Shown here: positions 1 through 7,623 of the stretch, one piece after another | Layout of the letters: each line of letters opens with the position of its first letter | How positions within the stretch are numbered: position 1 is the stretch's first letter | Assembly (NCBI GenBank): GCA_944389155.1 | Contig: CALXLI010000018.1 | Coordinates: 1 to 54,831 of the forward strand | DNA: 54,831 nt | Source: an uncultured Spirochaetaceae bacterium | GTDB lineage: Bacteria; Spirochaetota; Spirochaetia; Sphaerochaetales; Sphaerochaetaceae | Direction: 5' to 3' | Made by a program: the position numbers and the translations under genes | Notes under the pieces: model-generated | Databases searched by the model: none | What the model was told of the DNA's origin: nothing | What the model saw: the letters and a program-made list of their open reading frames with translations, nothing else

Positions 1-128
1 TCCAAAAGGAAATCAGCATGTAAACATAATATATCATTATGATTAAGGCGTTTTAAAGCAGATAGATAGTTGGAGTTCTTATCAATCTTTTATCAATGAA
101 TAGCGGCATTAACACAAAGAGAAATTAC

Positions 129-154
129 AGGCGAGACATTTTGCAGCCTCGCCC
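129..154 (-). terminator. weak hairpin after outer-membrane protein gene
   Basis: A 6-bp stem (ggcgag at 130-135 with ctcgcc at 148-153) and a 12-nt loop lie just past the stop codon of the minus-strand barrel gene. The tail on the minus strand is only moderately T-rich, so this is a plausible but weak intrinsic terminator. Positions 1-128 show no gene I can support. Confidence 0.35.
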
Positions 155-165
155 ACTGATGCAGA

Positions 166-783
166 TCAGTATGCATATGCAATGCCAACAAATGGTGCAA
201 GATAGAAACCTGATAAATCAACATTTGAAGATTCAGACTGATTGCCAATAGACATCTTCATATTACTATAGACAGGACCACCCATCGCAAGACCTGCATT
301 GAACCGCAGGAAGTCTATTATCGTAATATCCAATGCTACCCTTCCATAGATTCCAAGATCAAACTCAGATACTGATACTGTCTGTCCAGCATATGATTGA
401 CTACCACTATCATATGTTCCATTTATGCCCAACCCGGCAACAAGGCCCAGAAGTGAATTGAATTCATGACGATAGCCGACACCTGCACGGAATGCAAAGC
501 CCGTCCCACCATTTGCATCAATTGTAACATCGCCTTGCCAAGTATTTATTGGGAATATCAAGCCAAGTCCATACTCAATGCCGAAACCACCATTCTCCCC
601 AAAATAATTTGCACCATCAACAGTCAGATAGAACCTTGTCTGTCCATAATCTGAAAAATCCTGACCTTCAATCTTATTGATCCAGAACCATTCAGGTGCA
701 ATTGAAACTCCGATCTGTCCATCCATTGCAAAGACCGGGACCAGAGCTGAAATAAGCAGCAGAACAACAAAAATCCTTTTCAT
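166..783 (-). CDS. outer-membrane beta-barrel protein, exported
   Basis: This 205-residue protein is probably a small outer-membrane beta-barrel. A signal peptide of about 19 residues ends VPVFA before MDGQIG. The mature part alternates short aromatic and glycine-rich strands (GFGIEYGLGL, AFRAGVGYRHEF, GLVAGLGING), and the chain ends in AYAY, an aromatic C-terminus typical of barrels recognised by the BAM machinery. The open frame runs 30 codons further upstream, but the ATG at 783 is chosen because a strong aggagga lies 5-8 bases before it and a signal peptide starts there. No specific substrate or family name can be given. It is transcribed away from the molybdate operon and stands alone. 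Confidence 0.7.
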   Translation of the reverse strand: MKRIFVVLLLISALVPVFAMDGQIGVSIAPEWFWINKIEGQDFSDYGQTRFYLTVDGANYFGENGGFGIEYGLGLIFPINTWQGDVTIDANGGTGFAFRAGVGYRHEFNSLLGLVAGLGINGTYDSGSQSYAGQTVSVSEFDLGIYGRVALDITIIDFLRFNAGLAMGGPVYSNMKMSIGNQSESSNVDLSGFYLAPFVGIAYAY

Positions 784-874
784 CTTTCTCCTCCTATATA
801 TGTATAGGGATAGACCATTTTCCTTTAGCTGTAAAGGAAAACAGATAAGATACATTGTGTCCTGAATTTGCATC

Positions 875-906
875 TTGTTCCATCATTCATTGATATGTAT
901 AATGAT
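875..906 (+). promoter_or_regulatory. promoter of the molybdate-uptake operon with overlapping inverted repeat
   Basis: TTGTTC at 875-880 and a perfect TATAAT at 898-903 are 17 bp apart. The inverted repeat atcatt (882-887) / aatgat (901-906) brackets the -10 box, a good position for a repressor such as the ModE-like protein encoded next. This promoter also argues that the regulator starts at 935, since the earlier in-frame ATGs lie inside or upstream of the promoter. Confidence 0.55.
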
Positions 907-934
907 AGCGATTACTTTAGGAAAAATAAACGGC

Positions 935-1267
935 ATGGATGCACTTCTTAAGATAAGGCTTACAGATGATGAGAAGAGAGTCCTTTGCGGGCCTGGAACA
1001 GAGATGCTCTTCACAGCAATTGATGAAACAGGATCTGTACGGAGAGCCGCTGAGAAAACAGGCATGAGCTACACAAAGGCCTGGAAGATAATACATGATG
1101 CAGAGTCAGCCTCATCCCGTCTTCTTGTCCAGAGGAATACCGGAGGCAGAGATGGAGGAAGCGCATTCCTCACAGAAGATGCAAGAAGGCTCATCTCACT
1201 CTATAGAGAGATAAGCGAAAAGCTTGAGACGGCAAAAAGAGAGATAATAAAGGGTGTTTTCCTATGA
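935..1267 (+). CDS. ModE-like winged-HTH regulator lacking a molybdate-binding domain
   Basis: This 110-residue protein matches the N-terminal LysR-type winged HTH of ModE (motifs LFTAIDETGSVRRAAEKTGMSY and AWKIIHDAE, residues about 25-60). It stops before any TOBE/Mop domain, so it cannot sense molybdate in the way classical ModE does. It opens a five-gene operon for a BtuCD-type importer and overlaps the permease gene by 4 bp (ATGA). The start at 935 is preceded by aggaaaa and lies about 25 nt behind the predicted transcription start. A role as autoregulator of Mo/W uptake is inferred from family and position. HTH-only ModE proteins are known, so this is not necessarily a truncation. Confidence 0.75.
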   Translation: MDALLKIRLTDDEKRVLCGPGTEMLFTAIDETGSVRRAAEKTGMSYTKAWKIIHDAESASSRLLVQRNTGGRDGGSAFLTEDARRLISLYREISEKLETAKREIIKGVFL

Positions 1268-2268
1268 GGCGTTGGATCATACCTTTGCTTATACTGCTTT
1301 ACATCGCTGTATTCATACTGTCATTCGCGCTTGGACGTTTCCCTGTGACGCCTTATGAGCTTATGAAGATACTTTTCTCACGTATACTGCCGATAGAAGC
1401 TGATTGGACAAGGCAAGCTGAATCCGTCGTATTCAATATAAGGCTTCCACGGATCCTGGTTGCATCCCTCATAGGCGCAGGCCTGTCTTTATCAGGATTG
1501 GTCTTCCAGATGATATTCCGAAACCCGATGGTATCGCCTGATGTCCTTGGAACAACCTCGGGAGCTGGTTTCGGAGCAGCTATCGCGCTTCTGCTTCACC
1601 TTCCATCTCCTTCCATTCCGTACTTTGCATTCTTCTTCGGACTGCTGGCTGTATTTCTTGTCTGGCTCATCGGAAGCAGGGTACCGAACAACCAGATACT
1701 TGGCCTTATACTCGGCGGCATAATGATAAGCGCCATATTCGAGTCCGGCACAAGCTTCATAAAGCTCGTTGCAGATCCAAATGATGAGCTTCCTGCAATA
1801 ACATACTTCCTGATGGGATCGCTTGCAGGATGCGGGAATGCCGAGCTTAAGACGATAGCCATACCGATGGTCGTATCAGCAATCCCCCTGCTCCTTCTGT
1901 CCTGGCATCTTAATCTGCTGTCACTTCCTGAGGAGGAAGCGAGATCGCTGGGAGTGAACACAAAAGCTGTCAGGGCAATCGCAATAGCATCTGCATCACT
2001 CTTGACAGCATCATCTGTCGCAGTCGCTGGGATGATTGGCTGGGTCGGCCTTGTCATTCCCCATATAACACGTATGATGACAGGACCTGATTCAAGGCTC
2101 ACGATACCTTCATCCGCGCTTCTGGGAGCTGCGTTCCTCACCGCTGTCGATACAGTTGCACGTACTGTAAGCTATCAGGAGATTCCGATTGGGATACTCA
2201 CATCATTCATAGGAGCTCCTTTCTTCCTCTATCTCATCATCAGGGAGGGACGAAGAAATGTCGCTTGA
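1264..2268 (+). CDS. FecCD/BtuC-family ABC importer permease (MolB-like)
   Basis: A 334-residue polytopic membrane protein of the FecCD/BtuC family. Family hallmarks are visible: RLPRILVASLIGAGLSLSG near residue 60, FRNPMVSPDVLGTTSGAGFGA near 90, the GWVGLVIPHITRMM coupling region near 265, and a C-terminal EIPIGILTSFIGAPFF. The family imports siderophores, cobalamin, haem or, in the MolBCA systems, molybdate/tungstate. The ModE-like regulator next door and the many molybdenum hydroxylases in this window favour oxyanion transport; that substrate is an inference. It overlaps the upstream regulator by 4 bp and the ATPase gene by 11 bp, so the proteins are probably translationally coupled. Confidence 0.85.
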   Translation: MRRWIIPLLILLYIAVFILSFALGRFPVTPYELMKILFSRILPIEADWTRQAESVVFNIRLPRILVASLIGAGLSLSGLVFQMIFRNPMVSPDVLGTTSGAGFGAAIALLLHLPSPSIPYFAFFFGLLAVFLVWLIGSRVPNNQILGLILGGIMISAIFESGTSFIKLVADPNDELPAITYFLMGSLAGCGNAELKTIAIPMVVSAIPLLLLSWHLNLLSLPEEEARSLGVNTKAVRAIAIASASLLTASSVAVAGMIGWVGLVIPHITRMMTGPDSRLTIPSSALLGAAFLTAVDTVARTVSYQEIPIGILTSFIGAPFFLYLIIREGRRNVA

Positions 2269-3031
2269 GGCAAAAGGAATATCCTTCAGCTATGGTGATC
2301 ATACAGTGCTTGATGATATCTCATTCACCGCAGAAGACGGTAGCTTCACAGCGCTTCTTGGAAGGAATGGCTCGGGAAAGACAACGCTGATGAGAGTCCT
2401 TCTTGGTTTTCTCAGGCCAAAAAGCGGCGATGTCTTCATCTCTGGGAAGAGCCTCAGGGAGATGGGCATCAAGGAAAGAGCACGGAATATTGCCTACATT
2501 CCACAGCAGACTGAGATGGTTTATTCATATACAGTGCTGGATGCAGTCCTTATGGGAATTTCCCCTGCTCTCTCCATCTTTGAGAGGCCAAAGGAAAAAG
2601 AAAGGCAGCTGGCCAGGAAGACACTTGAGGAGCTTGGAATCGGAGAGCTTGCAGGAAGGTACATAAACAAGATAAGCGGTGGAGAGCGGCAGCTTGTGAT
2701 GATTGCCCGCGCTATCGTGCAGAATGCTGGAATACTCCTCCTGGATGAACCAACATCCTCGCTCGACTACTCAAATCAGATACTTGTCCTCGAAACAGCA
2801 AAGCGACTCTGCGAGAAAGGATATACGGTCATACTCTCAACTCATAATCCAGAGCATGCGCTTGCATACGCTTCCTCTATAATCGCACTGTCCTCATCAC
2901 GCATTATCTACAACGGACCTGCAGAGGGGCTCAGGGATGGCAACGTGCTATCAGATCTTTATGAAAGGCCTCTTGCAGTACAGGAGATTGAGATATCAGG
3001 GAAGAAGAGGTGCATATGCGTACCGCTGTAA
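2258..3031 (+). CDS. ABC importer ATP-binding protein (MolC-like)
   Basis: A 257-residue ATPase that powers the permease encoded just upstream. Walker A is GRNGSGKTT (about residue 35), the signature is ISGGERQLVMIARAI, Walker B is ILLLDEPTSSLD, and the H-loop is STHNPEHA. It is closest to the FepC/BtuD/MolC class. It overlaps the permease gene by 11 bp, and its end overlaps the next gene by 16 to 22 bp, as expected in one operon. The length is normal and all catalytic motifs are intact. Confidence 0.88.
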   Translation: MSLEAKGISFSYGDHTVLDDISFTAEDGSFTALLGRNGSGKTTLMRVLLGFLRPKSGDVFISGKSLREMGIKERARNIAYIPQQTEMVYSYTVLDAVLMGISPALSIFERPKEKERQLARKTLEELGIGELAGRYINKISGGERQLVMIARAIVQNAGILLLDEPTSSLDYSNQILVLETAKRLCEKGYTVILSTHNPEHALAYASSIIALSSSRIIYNGPAEGLRDGNVLSDLYERPLAVQEIEISGKKRCICVPL

Positions 3032-3684
3032 CATGGTGGGATGATGAGAGAATAACATGGTATGAGAGAGCCGCTGGAGCTTCTTCCTTCCACAAGAACA
3101 TCGCTGAAGAGATAAAAGCCATGATCAGGAAGGAAGACAGGATTGAAGAAGAAGGATGCGGACTGGGACATATCGCTCAGATCCTGGCAGCTGACGGTTA
3201 TGATATAAAGGCATGCGATGCAGACAGGAAAGCAATCGAGAGAGCAAGAAAGCGTTCATCACTCGATATCTTCTCTGTCAGGGACTTCCGCGATCCGCTG
3301 CCATATGCAGATGTCCTTCTCATGATATATTTCGGACGGATCGCAGAGAACGATTCCCTAGACAGGCTCCTGGAAGCAGCACCTGCTGTCATCTACATAC
3401 TATCGCATCACAGAGGTCAGGATACGGACATGAGGGCGAAGAAAAGCAATGTGGAGGAGACCATCACATATCTTGACAGCAAGGGAGCCTCATATGAGAC
3501 AAAAACCGTAACCTATGACTTTTCCCAGCCGCTCATCTCTATTGAGGAAGCTGAACGATACATAGCAAGGATGTATGGAAAGGAGAATATCAGAGCATTT
3601 CTCCCATTCCTTAAGGAAGGCAATGATTATCCATATATGCTCAGGAACATGAAAACATCCACGATATTCACCATAAGGAGATAA
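3016..3684 (+). CDS. class I SAM-dependent methyltransferase-like protein in metal-uptake operon
   Basis: A protein of 222 residues with a Rossmann-type SAM-binding start: EEGCGLGHIAQIL (motif I, around residue 47) followed by the acidic end of beta2 (IKACDAD) and DVLLMIYFGR as motif-IV-like strand. The C-terminal part (ISIEEAERYIARMYG) is not a domain I can name. A GTG at 3010 is also possible; ATG 3016 follows gaagaagagg. The gene overlaps the ATPase gene and lies 3 bp before the binding protein gene, so it belongs to the importer operon. Such a methyltransferase may modify a metallophore or a regulator, but no substrate can be read from the sequence. Confidence 0.65.
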   Translation: MRTAVTWWDDERITWYERAAGASSFHKNIAEEIKAMIRKEDRIEEEGCGLGHIAQILAADGYDIKACDADRKAIERARKRSSLDIFSVRDFRDPLPYADVLLMIYFGRIAENDSLDRLLEAAPAVIYILSHHRGQDTDMRAKKSNVEETITYLDSKGASYETKTVTYDFSQPLISIEEAERYIARMYGKENIRAFLPFLKEGNDYPYMLRNMKTSTIFTIRR

Positions 3685-3687
3685 TAG

Positions 3688-4704
3688 ATGAGAAAGGCAA
3701 TCGCAATCATCCTGCTGATCACCTCGCTCTGCGGAATATATGCAGCAGAGTATACAGATGATCTTGGACGGACTGTGACGATTCCTGATACGATTGAAAG
3801 GGTTGTACCGTCAGGCAATCTCTCACAGATGATACTCTATTCAATAACACCTGAAAAGATCGTGGGCTGGTCGTCCCAGCTCTCAGGCTCTGCCAAGGAA
3901 GAGTATTTCTCACAGGATACCGTCAACCTTCCTGTTTTCGGAACATTCTATGGCAGAAAGGCAAATCTCAACAAAGAAGCGCTTATGGCAGCTGCACCTG
4001 ATATTGTCATAGACATGGGAGAGATAAAGGGATCCAAGGAATCCATGATAGCTGATCTCGACAGTCTTCAGCGCGATATCGTTACACCAGTCATCTTCAT
4101 CGAGGCCTATCTTGACAACACACCTGATGTCTACAGGAAGCTTGGTGCTCTGCTTGAGGAAGAAGAGAGGGGTGAACGCCTAGCAGCATTTGCTGAAGAT
4201 GCTATAGAGATGGCAAGAAGCGCAAGGGAAAGCATAACCAGCCCTGTCACAGTCTATTACTCATCATCTCCCGATGGCCTTGAGGCGATTGCGGAAGGAA
4301 ACTTCCATGGAGAGGTCATTGAGAAGGTCGGAGCGAAGAACGTAGTTCCATCAGCATTCGGAGAATCGAACAATGCAGTATCGATGGAACAGCTCTATCT
4401 ATGGGATCCTGATGTCATTCTCCTTTCAGATAGCGAGGCATATGAAAGAGCCCTCTCTGATGATATGTGGTCGATGCTCAGAGCTGTCGAAGAGAACAGG
4501 GTCTACCTTGTACCGACCGAGCCATATTCGTTCATAGACTCCCCTCCTGCCACAAACAGGATAATCGGAATATACTGGCTCGGAAATCTGCTGTATCCAG
4601 AGCTCTACCCTGTTGATATAATCCAGAAGACAATCGATTACTATTGGCTGTATTACAACTACTCACTATCTGAAGAGCATACAGAAAGCATTCTTGGGCT
4701 CTGA
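3688..4704 (+). CDS. periplasmic binding protein of the BtuCD-type importer (MolA-like)
   Basis: A 338-residue substrate-binding protein of the BtuF/FhuD/MolA fold (PF01497 class). It has an N-terminal signal peptide of about 19 residues ending CGIYA before AEYTDD. The family start TDDLGRTVTIPDTIERVVPSG follows, then PEKIVGWSS, PDIVIDMGE, and the C-terminal WDPDVILLSD and TNRIIGIYWLGNLLYP typical of the second lobe. The Cys in the signal peptide is preceded by Leu rather than a small residue, so it is probably not a lipobox. It is last in the operon, before a strong terminator. Whether it binds molybdate, tungstate or an Fe chelate needs direct binding data; context favours Mo/W. Confidence 0.82.
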   Translation: MRKAIAIILLITSLCGIYAAEYTDDLGRTVTIPDTIERVVPSGNLSQMILYSITPEKIVGWSSQLSGSAKEEYFSQDTVNLPVFGTFYGRKANLNKEALMAAAPDIVIDMGEIKGSKESMIADLDSLQRDIVTPVIFIEAYLDNTPDVYRKLGALLEEEERGERLAAFAEDAIEMARSARESITSPVTVYYSSSPDGLEAIAEGNFHGEVIEKVGAKNVVPSAFGESNNAVSMEQLYLWDPDVILLSDSEAYERALSDDMWSMLRAVEENRVYLVPTEPYSFIDSPPATNRIIGIYWLGNLLYPELYPVDIIQKTIDYYWLYYNYSLSEEHTESILGL

Positions 4705-4721
4705 CAGAAACAGCATTCCAG

Positions 4722-4754
4722 AGGCAGGCACCTTAAGCCTGCCTTTCCTTTTCC
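4722..4754 (+). terminator. intrinsic terminator of the molybdate operon
   Basis: An 8-bp perfect stem, aggcaggc (4722-4729) and gcctgcct (4737-4744), with a 7-nt loop, is followed by ttccttttcc. It lies 18 bp after the binding-protein stop codon. Confidence 0.8.
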
Positions 4755-4768
4755 AGCATTCATGGATG

Positions 4769-4818
4769 TTGACACAGAACTATGGAATTAAATATAAAAA
4801 TTACTGACAAAGTGTCAG
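4769..4818 (+). promoter_or_regulatory. strong promoter with an operator-like palindrome at its start site
   Basis: TTGACA (4769-4774) and TATAAA (4793-4798) are 18 bp apart. The perfect palindrome CTGACA-AAG-TGTCAG (4804-4818) sits where transcription should start, and a further CTGACA lies at 4831-4836. This is the layout of a promoter under a small-molecule repressor (TetR/MarR style). It now drives only a broken aldo-keto reductase. Confidence 0.55.
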
Positions 4819-4830
4819 ACAAAACATTGC

Positions 4831-5280
4831 CTGACAATATTTCAGGAGCTGATTCCGATCTGCCATCAGATGAATGTCTCGCTCATGCCATGCAGTCCAC
4901 TCGCAGCAGGTCATCTCACAAGACCTGAATGGAATTCCAATTCCGTTAGAAGCAGAACGGACAAAGCAGCAAAGGGCAAATATGACAGTACAGAGAAAGA
5001 GGATATGGAGATTGTCCGCAGAGTGCACGAAATTGCTGAGAAATATGGCGTCAAGATGCAGCAGATTGCATTGGCATGGGAATGGGCAAAAGGCGTAACC
5101 TCCCCTATCATCGGAGCGACAAAGGCATCGCACTTCGATGATGCCGCAGCAGCTTTCAGCGTCTCGCTCACAGATGAGGATGTCTCATATCTTGAGGAGC
5201 CATATGTACCGCATAGGATAGTCGGTGCAATAGACCACAATCCTGAAGAAGGCGTAAAGCTGCTTGATGTGAAGAAATGA
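4831..5280 (+). pseudogene. 3' remnant of an aldo/keto reductase gene
   Basis: The reading frame encodes the last third of an NADPH-dependent aldo/keto reductase. From about 4843 it reads ELIPICHQMNVSLMP, then CSPLAAGHL (the beta7 region), KGKYDSTEKEDMEI, IAEKYGVKMQQIALAW, and the cofactor-binding SPIIGATKASHFDDA. The family is about 320-330 residues; here the N-terminal two thirds of the TIM barrel, with the catalytic Asp, Tyr, Lys and His, are absent. An ATG at 4870 could start a 136-residue product, but no Shine-Dalgarno precedes it and it could not be an enzyme. The gene was probably cut down by a deletion that joined its promoter to its 3' end. Confidence 0.75.
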
Positions 5281-5310
5281 TTTCCATTTCAGGCTATACT
5301 GCTTATAGAT

Positions 5311-6102
5311 ATGCTTATTTATGACGAAAAGGAAATCAGTAGATTCTTTGACCTTGTGCTTCCTCCTGTATGGGAGGAAACAGAAGCTGCATTTGTCTCC
5401 CTTGCCGCACGACGTAAATACATTCCTGATGGTATTTCATTGGACCTTGGGCAGCGACCTGAGATGCTCGATCGGGACATCGTGAAAAAGCGGAACAAGG
5501 ACGAATACATAGCCAAGATCAGACGATTCACTGCCGATGGCGGATACTCAGGAAATGACGGAAAAGCCATAATGCATGAGGCCATGGCTGTATATGTCAA
5601 TATCCACCTCTCTGATACTGTCAGTGCCTGGCGAAAGACAAAGGAAGCCATTGCAGATATCGACACAGAGCTTATAAAGCATGCTGTAAGCGGTAATCCA
5701 AGTACCGCACACGCGCTCAGAATGCTCAAGAACGTCAGCAGCATATGGCTGACAGCAATGCAGAACACTTATTCCAGAAAGCGCTGGATTGATTATGACA
5801 TCGATATAACCGACAGCAAGGACAGCGAAACAGCAAGGAAGATTACGGAAGATGTTTTCATGGAATGCAATCTTATCACAAGCACGATCTGGATTAAGAC
5901 AAGAGGCGGATATCACATCCTTCTCTCAACAGAGACAGCAAAGTTCAGCAAGGCTGTGAATCCTGGATCAATACTCTCTACGCTCCAGCAGAAGCTTGAG
6001 GGCTATGTGCAGGAAGCTGTCATAAACGAGAATGGTATGATACCTCTTCCGGGGACTATGCAAGGTGGAAAACCTGTGTCAATCATACAATCTATGGATT
6101 GA
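5311..6102 (+). CDS. archaeo-eukaryotic primase (PriS/PrimPol)-like protein, putative
   Basis: A stand-alone 263-residue protein not assigned to a named family. Three elements in the right order suggest the archaeo-eukaryotic primase superfamily: an acidic strand WIDYDID (D161, D163, D165) as motif I, RGGYHILL (H202) as the sxH motif II, and, after an acidic residue (E235), IPLPGTMQGGKPV (244-256), which resembles the IRLPGSLHG loop after motif III in PriS and LigD-type polymerases. The N-terminal 150 residues are mostly helical and unrecognised. No Shine-Dalgarno precedes the ATG; TATACT lies 10 bp upstream, so the mRNA may be leaderless. Its 3' end overlaps the convergent ATPase gene by 11 bp. 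Priming activity is an inference from motifs only. Confidence 0.5.
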   Translation: MLIYDEKEISRFFDLVLPPVWEETEAAFVSLAARRKYIPDGISLDLGQRPEMLDRDIVKKRNKDEYIAKIRRFTADGGYSGNDGKAIMHEAMAVYVNIHLSDTVSAWRKTKEAIADIDTELIKHAVSGNPSTAHALRMLKNVSSIWLTAMQNTYSRKRWIDYDIDITDSKDSETARKITEDVFMECNLITSTIWIKTRGGYHILLSTETAKFSKAVNPGSILSTLQQKLEGYVQEAVINENGMIPLPGTMQGGKPVSIIQSMD

Positions 6103-7300
6103 TTGCGAGACGTTTTCTCTGTGTAAGGAAATCCCTTATGTTCATATGGATTATACCATCACGTGAGAAATCGAGGCTATCCATAGAGATGACATATTTA
6201 GGCCAGCTATCCTTAACGGATGAGTATGCTCCGAACTCTCTTTCTACGACCTCATCGCTGCTTAAAAGATAAGCTACCTGAACATAACATCTCTCTGTGC
6301 CATTTGAGACTACAAAATCAATCTCTCCCCTATATGTCTTGCCTGTTGATACCTCATATCCTCTGGAGATAAGCTCATTGAAAACAACAGTTTCAAGTAC
6401 AGCACCATAGTTTATGGAAGCTGTAAGCCCCCTCTGAAGCGTTACCAGCGCAGGATCAGCGGCATAAACCTTCCTCTTTGTCTTGAGCATTGCCTTCCCT
6501 TTTATATCGAATCGAGATGGAATGGAAATCAGATTTGCCTCTTCCATTATCTCAAGGTATCCATAACAGGTAGATGCAGCTATTTTCTCTTCTTTGCTGG
6601 ATATATATCCCGCAAGGCTTTCAGAGGAAACAATGTTCCCGGTATAAGAGAGTATATAGGAAGAGAAGTTTCCGAAAAGCCAGCTGTTTATGTCCTTGTG
6701 CCTTGCCAGGACATCCCTGGTGATTATGCTCGACAAGATATCGCCTATTGCGATTCTAGGGTTGATCCCCTCCTGGAATCTAACAGGAAAACCACCCCAC
6801 TGCAGATAATCTGCGAATGCATTGTCATCCTCTTTTCCGATATATGAGGCCATTTCAAGATATGAAAACGGGAAAACGGTGAATTCTATATATCTTCCAG
6901 TAAGCCTGCTTTCCAATTCCCCTGATATCAAGGTGTCAGTAGATCCTGTAATGAATACTGAAGCGTTGAGGGAAGAACGTATCGATGCTATTACAGGAAT
7001 ATAATCATCCAGATACTGTACTTCATCTATGAATACATATGCCTTCTTGTTACCAAGAGCTTGTACTCTACGCTTTATCTCCGCGTAGAACTCATCAGGT
7101 CTTTTAAGATAATGCGAATTGTCAAAATCCTCAAAGTCAAAGAATATAACCTGCTCCTCGGAATTTTCCTTTTTTATCTCTTCCATTATCTGAACGAGAA
7201 GAGTGGACTTCCCTGCACGCCTTATACCCACAATTGATTTGATGAGATCTGAATCATAATATGGCCTGATTCTCTCTAGATATTTCTCTCTCTTCTGCAC
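6092..7300 (-). CDS. AAA+ ATPase of the DUF4143 family
   Basis: A 402-residue ATPase with Walker A GIRRAGKSTLL (about residues 25-35), Walker B YVFIDEVQYLDDY (about 95), a sensor-like TGSTDTLI, and the DUF4143 C-terminal half ending in a nuclease-like region (GAVLETVVFNELISRG, GEIDFVV, VQVAYLL). Family members are widespread, strain-variable and of unknown role. The start is GTG with no Shine-Dalgarno, and TAATAT lies about 8 bp upstream. It is a distant relative of the gene at 27170. It converges on the primase-like gene with an 11-bp overlap. Confidence 0.8.
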   Translation of the reverse strand: MQKREKYLERIRPYYDSDLIKSIVGIRRAGKSTLLVQIMEEIKKENSEEQVIFFDFEDFDNSHYLKRPDEFYAEIKRRVQALGNKKAYVFIDEVQYLDDYIPVIASIRSSLNASVFITGSTDTLISGELESRLTGRYIEFTVFPFSYLEMASYIGKEDDNAFADYLQWGGFPVRFQEGINPRIAIGDILSSIITRDVLARHKDINSWLFGNFSSYILSYTGNIVSSESLAGYISSKEEKIAASTCYGYLEIMEEANLISIPSRFDIKGKAMLKTKRKVYAADPALVTLQRGLTASINYGAVLETVVFNELISRGYEVSTGKTYRGEIDFVVSNGTERCYVQVAYLLSSDEVVEREFGAYSSVKDSWPKYVISMDSLDFSRDGIIHMNIRDFLTQRKRLAINP

Positions 7301-7477
7301 ATAAACATATTACTACAAATTTGGGGAAATTCAAAGTTTATATTCTGAACAAAACAAACTTGAAAAATTTCTGAGTTTATTGCATCCACAAAAGAAACTA
7401 TCATGCATCTGCCCGCATTATGATTCAATACAGTTCACAGGGATACTGCAATAGTATAATTCATCAGGACAGAGATC

Positions 7478-7609
7478 CTATCCATCTTCCATTCCAGGAT
7501 CAGAGAGCATACCATTTCCTTTGATATATGGCTTGACATCCATGATCCTTTTTTCTCCTGTATCGAAGACTACAAGCAGCCGGAGCGAAGATGGTGAAAG
7601 CTGGGGACT
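7478..7609 (-). pseudogene. remnant of a DUF2442-type gene
   Basis: The minus strand encodes RLLVVFDTGEKRIMDVKPYI, which matches the core of DUF2442 proteins (a GEKRIFDVKPY-type strand), followed by KGNGMLSDPG and a stop at 7478-7480. The frame is open only to 7609 and has no usable start codon, so this is a fragment of a gene that is normally about 80-90 residues. It fills most of the 7301-7623 gap; I see nothing else there apart from the hairpin at 7603-7619. Confidence 0.5.
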
Positions 7610-7619
7610 TCAAGTCCCC
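7603..7619 (-). terminator. hairpin after the heparinase-family gene
   Basis: A 6-bp GC-rich stem, ggggac (7603-7608) and gtcccc (7614-7619), with a 5-nt loop, sits 4 bp past the minus-strand stop at 7624. The tail (agctttcacc) is weak in T, so termination is uncertain. Confidence 0.4.
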
Positions 7620-7623
7620 AATA

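Noticed and set aside
1596..2141. A 181-codon minus-strand frame inside the permease gene
   Set aside because: It is the complement of a well-supported membrane protein gene, with no ribosome site and no family features.
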